Source: Cenarchaeum sp. SB0662_bin_33
Lineage (GTDB): Archaea; Thermoproteota; Nitrososphaeria; Nitrososphaerales; Nitrosopumilaceae
Length of the DNA: 6,336 nt
Assembly (NCBI GenBank): GCA_009840065.1
Contig: VXON01000044.1
Span: forward strand, 1 to 6,336
Direction: 5' to 3'
Both the position numbers and the translations under genes were made by a program. Positions 1-6,159 of the stretch are shown here, piece by piece. Each line of letters opens with the position of its first letter. The first letter of the stretch is position 1. The notes below the pieces were generated by a model, which ran no database searches, had not been told where the DNA came from, and saw nothing but the letters and a program-made list of their open reading frames with translations.

Positions 1-9
1 GGGGGGAAG

Positions 10-24
10 GGGGGCGACGCCCCC
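10..24. repeat. Perfect GC hairpin
   Basis: Six G/C pairs (GGGGGC at 10-15 with GCCCCC at 19-24) close a three-base loop, next to two six-G runs at 1-6 and 9-14. No T run follows on either strand, so it is not a standard intrinsic terminator. It may be the edge of a structured element that continues left of the window. Confidence 0.5.
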
Positions 25-81
25 GCCCGCGCCATCCACCGGAGCGCGGGTCTGCCGGGGATCGAAGGGGCAACGTCCCTC

Positions 82-115
82 GCCAGCCCCTCGGTTATAC
101 CGGGGGTATGCTGGC
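82..115. repeat. Compound stem-loop (13 bp, one bulge)
   Basis: GCCAGC at 82-87 pairs with GCTGGC at 110-115. The directly following seven bases at 88-94 pair with 100-106 (one G-T wobble if read as plus-strand RNA) around a TTATA loop. The only interruption is a three-base bulge at 107-109. The two-part helix with an AT-rich loop in GC-rich DNA suggests a structured RNA or a protein-bound cruciform. There is no T tract, so it is not an obvious terminator. Strand and identity are unknown. Confidence 0.55.
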
Positions 116-393
116 TCTCCGGCCTTAGCCGCGCCAAAAGACCCCGTGCGGGCCTCGTCCGGGACCCGGCGAACTGAGCCGCCGACGTGGTGGCGGAACA
201 CCTCTGCGAGCACTCCGGGGAACCCGTTCAAGCGGCCCCCTCGCAAGCGCGGCTGGCCGTCATACGAAGGCCGGTGCAGGAAACGACCACGCAAGCGTCC
301 ATATCGCTGGACACGGGCACCCGGTTCCGCCTTTGGGTGGATCAACCTGACTACGTGCGACCCCTCCGTGCTTCGTTCCGATACTTGGTCGTG

Positions 394-426
394 TCGCCCT
401 TCACCCTTCGGTGACCCAAAGGGCGA
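394..426. repeat. Compound stem-loop with 8-bp outer helix
   Basis: TCGCCCTT at 394-401 pairs perfectly with AAGGGCGA at 419-426. Inside, CACC at 402-405 pairs with GGTG at 410-413 around a CTTC loop, leaving a five-base bulge ACCCA at 414-418. Read on the minus strand the loop is GAAG. The plus strand continues with AATTGT rather than a T run, so a terminator is unlikely. It shares with the stem at 82-115 the form of a long helix with a one-sided bulge and small loop, which supports a folded RNA in this region. Confidence 0.55.
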
Positions 427-460
427 AATTGTACGAGTCTCGTCCGCCATGGGTTTCAAT

Positions 461-484
461 CCAGCCATCGGGGACGGAGGCTGG
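461..484. repeat. Short inverted repeat
   Basis: CCAGCC at 461-466 and GGCTGG at 479-484 form a six-pair stem around a 12-base loop. The same core, on the opposite arm, occurs in the stem at 82-115 (GCCAGC and GCTGGC). It could be a further helix of the same structured region or chance in GC-rich DNA. Confidence 0.3.
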
Positions 485-694
485 CGACGACGATCCGGGC
501 CGGTCTCAGGGGGCCTTGGGGACGGGACGGTCCTCGAAGGCCGGATCGGAGGCTTCGTCGAGAAGGCCGTCGGGAAAGGTGAGGCCGTGTCCCCGAGGAA
601 CACGTTCACCGGCCTGTCGAACAACTGCCTCTGCGTCTCCATGAGAGGAACGCTGAACAGCCGCCCGCCAACGAGTCAACCCGCCACGAAACGC

Positions 695-731
695 CTATTG
701 TTCAATAGCGTTCGAGGATGTTCAATAACGT
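695..731. repeat. 12-bp direct repeat, 20-bp period, AT-rich
   Basis: GTTCAATAGCGT at 700-711 and GTTCAATAACGT at 720-731 differ at one base and start exactly 20 bp apart, about two helical turns. The first copy is also part of a small palindrome, CTATTG-TT-CAATAG at 695-708. The patch is clearly AT-richer than its surroundings. Two operator half-sites or protein-binding repeats, or remnants of a mobile-element end, are possible. No gene directly next to it identifies a regulator. Confidence 0.5.
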
Positions 732-824
732 CAAGAAGTCGGAGGAGGCCGTCGCCAGCGGGCCGGAAAAACACCCCCGTTGCGCCGTCGGCGGGCTGTC
801 GTTTTCGCCGAAGGGCCGGGCTCG

Positions 825-932
825 TCAGACCGTCGCTTCGTAGGCCAGCCGGAAAGCGGTGTCCGTCAGCCAGCGCCTGAAGTCCGGATCATCGGCGAAC
901 AGCTTGAATAGCTGGGTGTTATCCCGAACCAT
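825..932 (-). pseudogene. C-terminal remnant of type I restriction endonuclease R subunit
   Basis: The minus-strand frame from ATG 932 to the stop at 825-827 encodes 35 residues. Its core, FADDPDFRRWLTDTAF followed by RLAYE, resembles the extreme C-terminus of HsdR-type DEAD/DEAH helicase-nuclease subunits, which often end in a 'LF..F.D...F..WL.D..F...YE' pattern. This is recognition from memory, not an alignment. The frame stays open upstream only to 1037, then meets a stop, and residues before about 932 are low-complexity Ser/Gly/Glu with no helicase motif. A full HsdR needs about 800-1000 residues, and that space is taken by the oppositely oriented antiporter gene. I therefore read this as the scar of a deleted or displaced restriction system. 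It could instead be a small unrelated ORF. Confidence 0.5.
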
Positions 933-1061
933 GGGAGTAGGATCGGGCTGTTCGAAGCCTTCGGAGGCGCGGGAACCGACCGATTCTTCTGCGCTCCCGT
1001 TGGCCGAACCTCTATTTTGGAAGTTCTCGCAGCCGCCTCAGACCCGACCACCGGATGCTCC

Positions 1062-2699
1062 ATGGACTTCGAGTTGATCGCCATCGCCTTGGGGGACGTT
1101 GCCTGGATCGCCTTGGCCTTCGTCCTGGGCCTGCTGTCCAGAGCCGCCGGGCTGCCGCCCATGGTCGGGTTCCTGGCCACCGGGTTTGCGCTCAACCTGT
1201 TTGGAGTCGCAAGCGGGGAAGTGCTGCGGAAGTTGTCGGATCTCGGCATCACCCTGCTGCTGTTCACGGTCGGCCTCAAGCTCAACCTTCGGACCCTCGC
1301 GCGCCCGCAGGTGTGGGCCGTCGCGGGGCTGCACATGTCGATTGCCATCGTGGCTTTTGCCGCCGCCATCCATCTGCTCGCGCTCGCGGGCGCCCCGCTG
1401 GTCTCCGCCGTAGGCCTTTCCCAATCGTTGCTGATCGCGTTTGCGTTGAGCTTTTCCAGCACGGTCTTCGTCGTGAAGGTGCTGGAGGAAAAGGGGGCGA
1501 CGGCTTCGCTGGCCGGGCGGATCGCGGTGGGCATCCTCATCGTGCAGGATCTGGCCGCGGTCGCCTTCCTCGCGGCCTCGGCGAACGCAAGGCCAAGCCC
1601 CTGGGCGCTTCTGCTTCTGTTGCTGATTCCGGCCCGGCCGTTGCTGACGTTTGTCCTCGACCGGGTGGGCCATGGCGAACTCCTTGTCCTCTACTCGCTG
1701 CTGCTCGCCTTGGGCGGCGCGGAGTTGTTCGAGCTCGTCGGGTTGAAGGGGGATCTGGGCGCGCTCGTCCTCGGCGTTCTACTCGCCCGCCACCACAAGG
1801 CCGAGGAGGTGGCAGGGACCATGTTCGGCTTCAAGAACCTGTTTCTGCTCGGCTTCTTCCTATCCATTGGCCTCTCGGGACCGCTCACGCCGGAAACGTT
1901 CCTCGTCGGCGCGGCCATCACGCCCTTCGTTCTTGCGAAGTCGGCGCTGTTCTTCCGGCTGCTCACGAGATTCAAGCTGCGGGCGCGAACCTCGTTGCGC
2001 GCTTCCCTGACCCTGGCCAACTACAGCGAATTCGGTCTCATCGTCGCGGCCCTCGGGGTTGCCAACGGCTGGCTCGACGCGCACTGGCTGATCGTACTTG
2101 CGACCGCCCTTTCGCTCTCCTGCGCCGTTGCGGCCGTGCTCAACGCCGCCGCCCACCGGATCTACCAACGGTACGAAGGGGCGTGGACGCGCTTCGAGCG
2201 GTCCGAGCGCCTGGCCGATGAACGGCCTTTCGACATCGGCGGCGCGAGGATCGCCATCATCGGCATGGGCCGCATCGGCACTGCGGCCTACGACCATATG
2301 CACCGCATCCACGGTGGGAGCTTGGTCGGGGTGGACTCCGATCCCCACAAGGTGCGGCACCACCTGTCGGAGGGCCGCAACGTGCTTCTGGGCGATGCCC
2401 GCGACGGGGACTTCTGGGACCGCGTGGAAAGCGCGCATGCGCTCGATGTCGTCATGCTGGCACTGCCCAATCGCACCGCCAAGCTGGCCGTTCTGGATCG
2501 CATGAGCGCTTCCGCCTTCGAGGGCCGGGTCGCCGCCGCCGTCAGGTTTCCGGATGAAGTCGAAGGAATGCGCGAGGCCGGGGCCTCGATCGTGTTCGAT
2601 CTCTCGACCCAAGCTGGTGCGGGATTCGCCAAGACCGTCACCGCGAGGATCGACCCTCTCGGGCACGCCGGGGCGGATGCCGTCCGCCACCAAGCCTGA
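1062..2699 (+). CDS. CPA2 cation:proton antiporter with RCK/TrkA-N domain
   Basis: This 545-residue inner-membrane protein is of the monovalent cation:proton antiporter-2 family (KefB/KefC/YbaL type), exchanging K+ or Na+ for H+. Residues 5-365 form about a dozen hydrophobic segments. Family marks include the early 'LPPMVGFLATG' stretch (31-41), the Gln-Asp pair in a membrane helix at 162-163 (GILIVQDLAAV) and 'ANYSEFGLI' at 319-327. Residues 394 to about 510 are a Rossmann RCK domain with GMGRIG at 401-406 and an acidic residue after the second strand (GVDSD, Asp425), pointing to NAD(H). No TrkA-C domain follows, so the length is nearer YbaL than the ~600-residue KefB/C. I chose ATG 1062 because the protein then starts like its family; a TTG at 1017 would add 15 residues unlike a membrane lead. 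Neither start has a strong Shine-Dalgarno site. The transported ion cannot be told from sequence. Confidence 0.93.
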   Translation: MDFELIAIALGDVAWIALAFVLGLLSRAAGLPPMVGFLATGFALNLFGVASGEVLRKLSDLGITLLLFTVGLKLNLRTLARPQVWAVAGLHMSIAIVAFAAAIHLLALAGAPLVSAVGLSQSLLIAFALSFSSTVFVVKVLEEKGATASLAGRIAVGILIVQDLAAVAFLAASANARPSPWALLLLLLIPARPLLTFVLDRVGHGELLVLYSLLLALGGAELFELVGLKGDLGALVLGVLLARHHKAEEVAGTMFGFKNLFLLGFFLSIGLSGPLTPETFLVGAAITPFVLAKSALFFRLLTRFKLRARTSLRASLTLANYSEFGLIVAALGVANGWLDAHWLIVLATALSLSCAVAAVLNAAAHRIYQRYEGAWTRFERSERLADERPFDIGGARIAIIGMGRIGTAAYDHMHRIHGGSLVGVDSDPHKVRHHLSEGRNVLLGDARDGDFWDRVESAHALDVVMLALPNRTAKLAVLDRMSASAFEGRVAAAVRFPDEVEGMREAGASIVFDLSTQAGAGFAKTVTARIDPLGHAGADAVRHQA

Positions 2700-2860
2700 A
2701 ATCGGTTTGTCCGCGCCCGCTGCTTGACGAGGACGGGGGGCGGGTCTACCGCACGCATATTCACACGAATCGCGAGCGGGCCTCGCTTCCGGCTCGAAAC
2801 TTGCGCTGCCTTTCCGGGCTTGTGCAGCGGGACTCGCGGCAATATCGACTATGTTCGGAA
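2700..2860 (+). other. Intergenic gap before the lipid operon
   Basis: These 161 bp separate the antiporter from the lipid genes and probably carry the operon promoter. I see no convincing sigma-70 -35/-10 pair and no intrinsic terminator: the hairpin at 2772-2776/2782-2786 has only five pairs and no T run. A GAAACTT at 2796-2802 resembles an ECF/sigma-E -35 element, but no matching -10 sits at the proper distance. The plus-strand frame is open here from 2801, but the residues before 2861 do not look like flavoprotein sequence. Confidence 0.4.
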
Positions 2861-4102
2861 ATGAGGATAGCTGTCGTCGGAACCGGCATCTCGGGTCTCG
2901 GAGCGGCGTGGCTGCTCGCCCCGAGACACGATGTGCATGTGTTCGAGCGCGAGTCACGGGTCGGTGGCCACACCCATACCCATCGGGTTGACGGACCCCA
3001 CGGGTCTGTCGCGGTCGATTCCGGATTCATCGTCTACAACGAGGAGACCTATCCGCTCCTGACGAAACTGTTTGCGGCGCTCGGTGTGCGCTCCCAACCG
3101 ATCGACATGTCGTTCTCGTTCGAATGCGAGCGCTGCCGTGTGGTATACAGCGGGCTGGGGTTGGGAGGCGTCTTGGCCGACCCGCGCAATGCCGTTCGAC
3201 CGGGGTTTCTCAAGTTCTTGGCATCGATCCAGCGGTTCCACGCCGCCGGGCGGCGCAGCGGCGCCACCAGGGACGCGCCGACATTGCGCGATTTCGTCGC
3301 AAAGGCCGGTTCTGAGGTGCTGGGGTGCCACTACGCATACCCCCTAGCCTCGGCGCTGTGGTCGACGGGGATTCCCTCGGTCGAGCGGTTTCCGACCGAC
3401 ATGTTCGTGGACTTCTTCCGTAGGCACCGACTCTTCCAGTTGCGAGGGCGGCTTCAGTGGCTTTCGATCCCCGGGGGAAGCAGCACGTACGTCCGAGCGA
3501 TGCTGGGTCGGCTCGAAGAACGTGTCCATACCGGCTTCCCGGTCCGTTCGGTGGTTCGCCGGGAGGCCTCCTGCCGCCTGCATTTTGCGGACGGTACCAG
3601 CCAGGAGTTCGACCGGGTCATTCTGGCCACGCACGCCGACGAGGCGCTCGCCATCCTGCAGAAACCCTCCGACGCCGAACGGGAGCTGCTCGGCGCATGG
3701 CGGTACGCGACGAACGAAACCTGGGTCCATTCCGATCCCGCGTTCCTACCCTCACGGGCAGCGGCGTACGCCTCGTGGAACTACCATGTCAGCGACTGCC
3801 GAAATCCCTCGCCCGTCACGACCATGACCTACAACCTCAACCGTCTTCAGCGCCTCGACCCTGCAACCCCCTGGCTCGTCACCCTGAATCCGTCCCGGCC
3901 CCCGAACCGCGTCCACGATCGCGTCACCTATACCCATCCGGTCTACACGGTGGCGTCGGCGGCCACCCGGTCGTCCATTTCCGCACTCAACGGCGAGCGC
4001 GGCACTTACTTCTGCGGCGCGTACCTCGGCTTCGGCTTCCACGAGGACGGCTTCCAGTCAGCGGTCGAGGCCGCCGAACAACTCGGCGCGACCCTCGAAT
4101 GA
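2861..4102 (+). CDS. FAD-dependent amine-oxidase-like oxidoreductase (COG2907 type)
   Basis: This 413-residue predicted soluble flavoprotein belongs to the NAD/FAD-binding family regularly encoded beside CFA synthases. The N-terminus is a Rossmann fold with GTGISG at 7-12, a Glu closing the second strand (VFER, Glu29) for the FAD ribose, and the following RVGGH (33-37) typical of the amine oxidase/phytoene desaturase superfamily. 'VILATHAD' (253-260) is the second dinucleotide-fold motif, and the C-terminal 'FCGAYLGFGFHEDGFQSAVEAA' region (384-405) matches the isoalloxazine-binding end of the family. Length is normal. It likely oxidises or desaturates acyl chains near the CFA reaction; no substrate is visible. 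Start ATG 2861 is fixed by the Rossmann strand MRIAVVG; no good Shine-Dalgarno precedes it. Its stop overlaps the DUF1365 start by four bases. Plant cyclopropane synthases carry a related flavin domain fused to CFA, which supports a joint role. Confidence 0.93.
   Translation: MRIAVVGTGISGLGAAWLLAPRHDVHVFERESRVGGHTHTHRVDGPHGSVAVDSGFIVYNEETYPLLTKLFAALGVRSQPIDMSFSFECERCRVVYSGLGLGGVLADPRNAVRPGFLKFLASIQRFHAAGRRSGATRDAPTLRDFVAKAGSEVLGCHYAYPLASALWSTGIPSVERFPTDMFVDFFRRHRLFQLRGRLQWLSIPGGSSTYVRAMLGRLEERVHTGFPVRSVVRREASCRLHFADGTSQEFDRVILATHADEALAILQKPSDAERELLGAWRYATNETWVHSDPAFLPSRAAAYASWNYHVSDCRNPSPVTTMTYNLNRLQRLDPATPWLVTLNPSRPPNRVHDRVTYTHPVYTVASAATRSSISALNGERGTYFCGAYLGFGFHEDGFQSAVEAAEQLGATLE
4099..4102 (+). 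promoter_or_regulatory. ATGA stop/start overlap
   Basis: The flavoprotein stop TGA (4100-4102) overlaps the DUF1365 ATG (4099-4101). There is no clear purine-rich site just upstream, so DUF1365 translation probably depends on ribosomes finishing the upstream gene. Confidence 0.85.
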
Positions 4103-4902
4103 GCGCTCGGCTTCGCTCCGGCCTCTACTTGGGCACGGTCCGGCACCGGCGCCGCGCGCCCCGCGAGAACTCGTTCCGCTACGGGGTCTACCAGTTGCTC
4201 TTGGACCTCTCCGAACTCGCGGCGCTCGATCGCGAGATCGGATTCTTCGGCTACAACCGGGCCGGACTCATCTCGTTTCACGACCGGGACCACATGGGAG
4301 GCAAAGGCGAACCGGTGCGCGACAAGCTGGCTCGCTGGCTATGTGCGCAGGGACGCGATCTGGGAGACTCAAGAGTCATGCTGCTCACGAACCCGCGCGT
4401 CCTCGGCTACGTCTTCAACCCGGTGTCGTACTTCTTCTGTCTGGACGATGCGGGCGGGCTCCGCTTCACGGTCGCGGAGGTCTTCAACACCTTCGGCGAG
4501 GCCTACTGCTACCTGCTCGACGGGAGCGAGCCGATCGGGGGGCGGGCAGTCCGTTCGCGAGTGGACAAGCGGTTCCACGTCTCGCCGTTCATGCGGATCG
4601 ACGGGGTCCGCTACGAGTGGGTCGTGACACCGCCCGGCGACCGTCTCACCATCCACATCGACGAGTTCGAGGGGGACAAAAAATACTTCGACGCGACGCT
4701 GAATCTGGTGCGCCATCCCCTCACCGCAGCAACGCTCGCCCGCGCGATGCTCCGCTACCCGCACCTGACGGCGCGGACGATCTTCCTGATCCATTGGCAG
4801 GCCGTGAAGCTGTGGGCCAAGCGGGTGCCGTTCTTTCGCAAGCCCGAGCCGCCGGACAATGGGCTCGCGGGCTGGCAACCGCGTGGGAGGGCGAGACGAT
4901 GA
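4099..4902 (+). CDS. DUF1365 family protein
   Basis: This 267-residue protein is of the DUF1365 family (COG3496), whose biochemical role is not firmly known but which is encoded almost always with CFA-type and COG2907-type genes. Conserved stretches visible here are LYLGTVRHRR near the N-terminus (9-18), GYVFNPVSYFFC (103-114), VAEVFNTFGE (125-134), KRFHVSPFM (157-165), YEWVVTPP (172-179) and IHWQAVKLWAKRVPFF near the C-terminus (231-246). Conserved His, Asn and Glu residues in these stretches are candidate ligands or catalytic groups. No signal peptide or clear membrane helix is seen; the last conserved stretch is amphipathic and could touch the membrane. Length is normal for the family. It is locked between flavoprotein and CFA genes by four-base overlaps at both ends, so it is probably made in proportion to both and acts on the same lipid. 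Confidence 0.93.
   Translation: MSARLRSGLYLGTVRHRRRAPRENSFRYGVYQLLLDLSELAALDREIGFFGYNRAGLISFHDRDHMGGKGEPVRDKLARWLCAQGRDLGDSRVMLLTNPRVLGYVFNPVSYFFCLDDAGGLRFTVAEVFNTFGEAYCYLLDGSEPIGGRAVRSRVDKRFHVSPFMRIDGVRYEWVVTPPGDRLTIHIDEFEGDKKYFDATLNLVRHPLTAATLARAMLRYPHLTARTIFLIHWQAVKLWAKRVPFFRKPEPPDNGLAGWQPRGRARR
4885..4890 (+). promoter_or_regulatory. Ribosome binding site of the CFA gene
   Basis: GGGAGG lies eight bases before ATG 4899, inside the end of the DUF1365 gene. It decides the CFA start in favour of 4899 over the in-frame ATG at 4923, and is the strongest Shine-Dalgarno site in the operon. It may give the CFA homologue higher translation than the two genes before it. Confidence 0.75.
4899..4902 (+). 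promoter_or_regulatory. ATGA stop/start overlap
   Basis: The CFA start ATG (4899-4901) overlaps the DUF1365 stop TGA (4900-4902). This repeats the overlap at 4099-4102 and marks the three genes as one coupled unit. Confidence 0.85.
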
Positions 4903-6158
4903 GCGGCGTAGAGGGCCGAGTCATGGGCTTCGGGGAGCCGGCTCCCCGAATGTTGGACCGCTTGGGGCGCGCGGTCATTCTCGGTTCGCTACGGCGGCTC
5001 AAGAAGGGCTGCCTGCGTGTCCGCACCCCCGATGGTGCGGCGTATCGATTCGGGGGCGTCCGACCCGGACCGGAGGCCACGATCACCATTCGCCATCCCC
5101 GTTTCTTCCGCCGAATGCTGGCGGACGGGGAGGTTGGGGCGGGGGAGGCCTACATCCGGGGCGAATGGTCGGCGGATTCGGCGATGGAGGCGGTGCGTCT
5201 GGGTATTCTGAACCGACGCTTTCTGAGGCCTCTGGTGCCCCTGCTGTGGCCGGCGGCCGCGATGGCGTGGATGGCGCACAAAGTCCGGTCGAACACGATG
5301 TCGGGATCACGCCGCAACATCCACGATCATTACGACTTGGGTAATGATTTTTTTGCCCTCTTTCTCGATCCGTCGATGACGTATTCGTGCGCCTACTTCG
5401 ACGAGGAGCTACTGGCGGCGGACGCGGAGGTGGGCATGCAGGCGCTGGAGCGCGCCCAGTTGGCGAAGTACCGGCTCTTGGCGAGGAAAGCTGGCATCCG
5501 CCCCGGTTCGCACGTTCTGGAGATCGGCTGTGGCTGGGGCGGGTTCGCCGAGTTGGCGGCGTCGGAGTTCGGGTGCCGGGTGACCGGGGTGACGATTTCG
5601 CGCAAGCAGGCGGCATACGCGCGTGAACGCATGGCCCGCGCGGGGCTCGCGGACAGGGTCTCGATCGAGGTTTTGGACTATCGTGAGATCACGGGTGTGT
5701 ACGATTCTATCGTGTCCATCGAGATGCTCGAAGCGGTCGGCCACCGGTTTCTGCCGGCGTACTTCCGCAAGTGTGACGAGGTGCTGGCTCCCGGTGGGCG
5801 CGCGGTCATCCAAGTGATCACGATCCCGGACAACCGCTACCTCCGCTACCGGCTCCGCCCGGACTACATCCAGCGCTTCATCTTCCCCGGCGCGCACCTT
5901 CCCTCGCTGGGAGCGCTGACACGCGCGTTGCGCCCTACGGCCCTCGGGATACGGGACCGCGAGGATCTGGCTGCCCACTACGCACTCACGCTGGCCACAT
6001 GGAGGCCGCTGCTGCTGGAACAGCGACAAGCCCTCTTCGCGTTGGGGTTCGACGAGTCGTTCCTGCGCCGTTGGGAGTTCTATTTCGCTTACTGCGAGGC
6101 GGCGTTCCGAACGCGCTACGTGGCCGACTGGCAACTCGTGCTGGAACGGAGAGAATGA
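4899..6158 (+). CDS. cfa: Cyclopropane-fatty-acyl-phospholipid synthase family methyltransferase
   Basis: This 419-residue SAM-dependent enzyme (COG2230) transfers a methylene or methyl carbon to the double bond of unsaturated phospholipid acyl chains at the membrane face. An N-terminal lipid-binding region (about 20-130; 'ADGEVGAGEAYIRGEW' at 75-90) precedes the catalytic domain: HYDLGNDFF (144-152), TYSCAYF (161-167), the SAM loop VLEIGCGWGGFAE (206-218), GVTIS (230-234), SIEMLEAVG (273-281) and FIFPG.HLPS (327-336). Aligned by eye with E. coli CFA, Cys139 is Cys164, Glu239 is Glu278, Ile268 is Ile307 and Tyr317 is Tyr361. However, His266 is Gln305 and His240 is Ala279. The fold and SAM site are intact, so it should be active, but the product could be a cyclopropane, methyl-branched or furan-precursor acyl chain. 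It overlaps the DUF1365 gene by four bases and has its own ribosome site. Confidence 0.95.
   Translation: MSGVEGRVMGFGEPAPRMLDRLGRAVILGSLRRLKKGCLRVRTPDGAAYRFGGVRPGPEATITIRHPRFFRRMLADGEVGAGEAYIRGEWSADSAMEAVRLGILNRRFLRPLVPLLWPAAAMAWMAHKVRSNTMSGSRRNIHDHYDLGNDFFALFLDPSMTYSCAYFDEELLAADAEVGMQALERAQLAKYRLLARKAGIRPGSHVLEIGCGWGGFAELAASEFGCRVTGVTISRKQAAYARERMARAGLADRVSIEVLDYREITGVYDSIVSIEMLEAVGHRFLPAYFRKCDEVLAPGGRAVIQVITIPDNRYLRYRLRPDYIQRFIFPGAHLPSLGALTRALRPTALGIRDREDLAAHYALTLATWRPLLLEQRQALFALGFDESFLRRWEFYFAYCEAAFRTRYVADWQLVLERRE
6148..6153 (+). promoter_or_regulatory. Ribosome binding site of the DUF1295 gene
   Basis: GGAGAG sits six bases before ATG 6160, within the last codons of the CFA gene. An ATG at 6155 is out of use because it meets TGA after one codon (ATG AAA TGA), so 6160 is the real start. 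Confidence 0.7.
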
Positions 6159-6159
6159 A

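Larger units (their letters stand above)
1..824. other. Gene-poor, inverted-repeat-rich segment
   Basis: No reading frame in this stretch shows a recognisable domain, a plausible Shine-Dalgarno site and gene-like codon use together. Several frames are open only because the DNA is GC-rich. One minus-strand frame is free of stops from an ATG at 642 out through the left edge (over 210 codons), but its product is Arg/Pro/Gly-rich, shows no motif and has no ribosome binding site. A plus-strand frame from GTG 187 to 414 (75 residues) has a more protein-like composition but again no binding site and no known family. Several stem-loops lie at 10-24, 82-115, 394-426 and 461-484. I read the segment as decayed accessory DNA or a non-coding RNA region rather than a conventional gene; an undetected gene cannot be excluded. 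Confidence 0.45.

Noticed and set aside
451..464. GTTTCAATCC, similar to the end of some CRISPR repeats.
   Set aside because: Only one copy exists and no regularly spaced repeat is found on either strand.
1..642. Long stop-free minus-strand frame from ATG 642 through the left edge (over 210 codons).
   Set aside because: No ribosome site, no recognisable motif, Arg/Pro/Gly-rich product, and third-position G/C only modest over much of its length. GC-rich DNA leaves such frames open by chance. It could still be revisited if the left flank shows a matching protein.
506..690. Minus-strand frame ending at 506 with a protein-like tail (FPDGLLDEASDPAFEDRP), and a following 34-codon minus frame containing DSYNFALWVTEG.
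   Set aside because: Both are short, closed by stops on each side, and lack a convincing start. They look like gene debris at best and I recognise no family.
146..880. 244-codon plus-strand ORF.
   Set aside because: The product is Arg/Pro/Ser-rich, has no motif or ribosome site, and its 3' end overlaps the opposite-strand hsdR-like tail. It is most likely a GC-driven open frame.
2772..2786. Hairpin GCGAG-CGGGC-CTCGC after the antiporter as a terminator.
   Set aside because: Only five base pairs and no T tract follows on either strand.
2796..2825. GAAACTT resembling an ECF/sigma-E -35 element before the lipid operon.
   Set aside because: No acceptable -10 sequence lies 16-18 bases downstream, and the RpoE/ChrR-type TGATCC element is absent from the gap. 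A single six-of-seven match is not enough.
1866..2957. Long minus-strand frames within the antiporter and flavoprotein genes.
   Set aside because: They are antisense shadows of genes with clear families, Arg/Pro-rich and without motifs.
3457..4098. Upstream in-frame extension of the DUF1365 gene back to 3457.
   Set aside because: The added 214 residues are the out-of-frame shadow of the flavoprotein gene; DUF1365 homology begins at ATG 4099.
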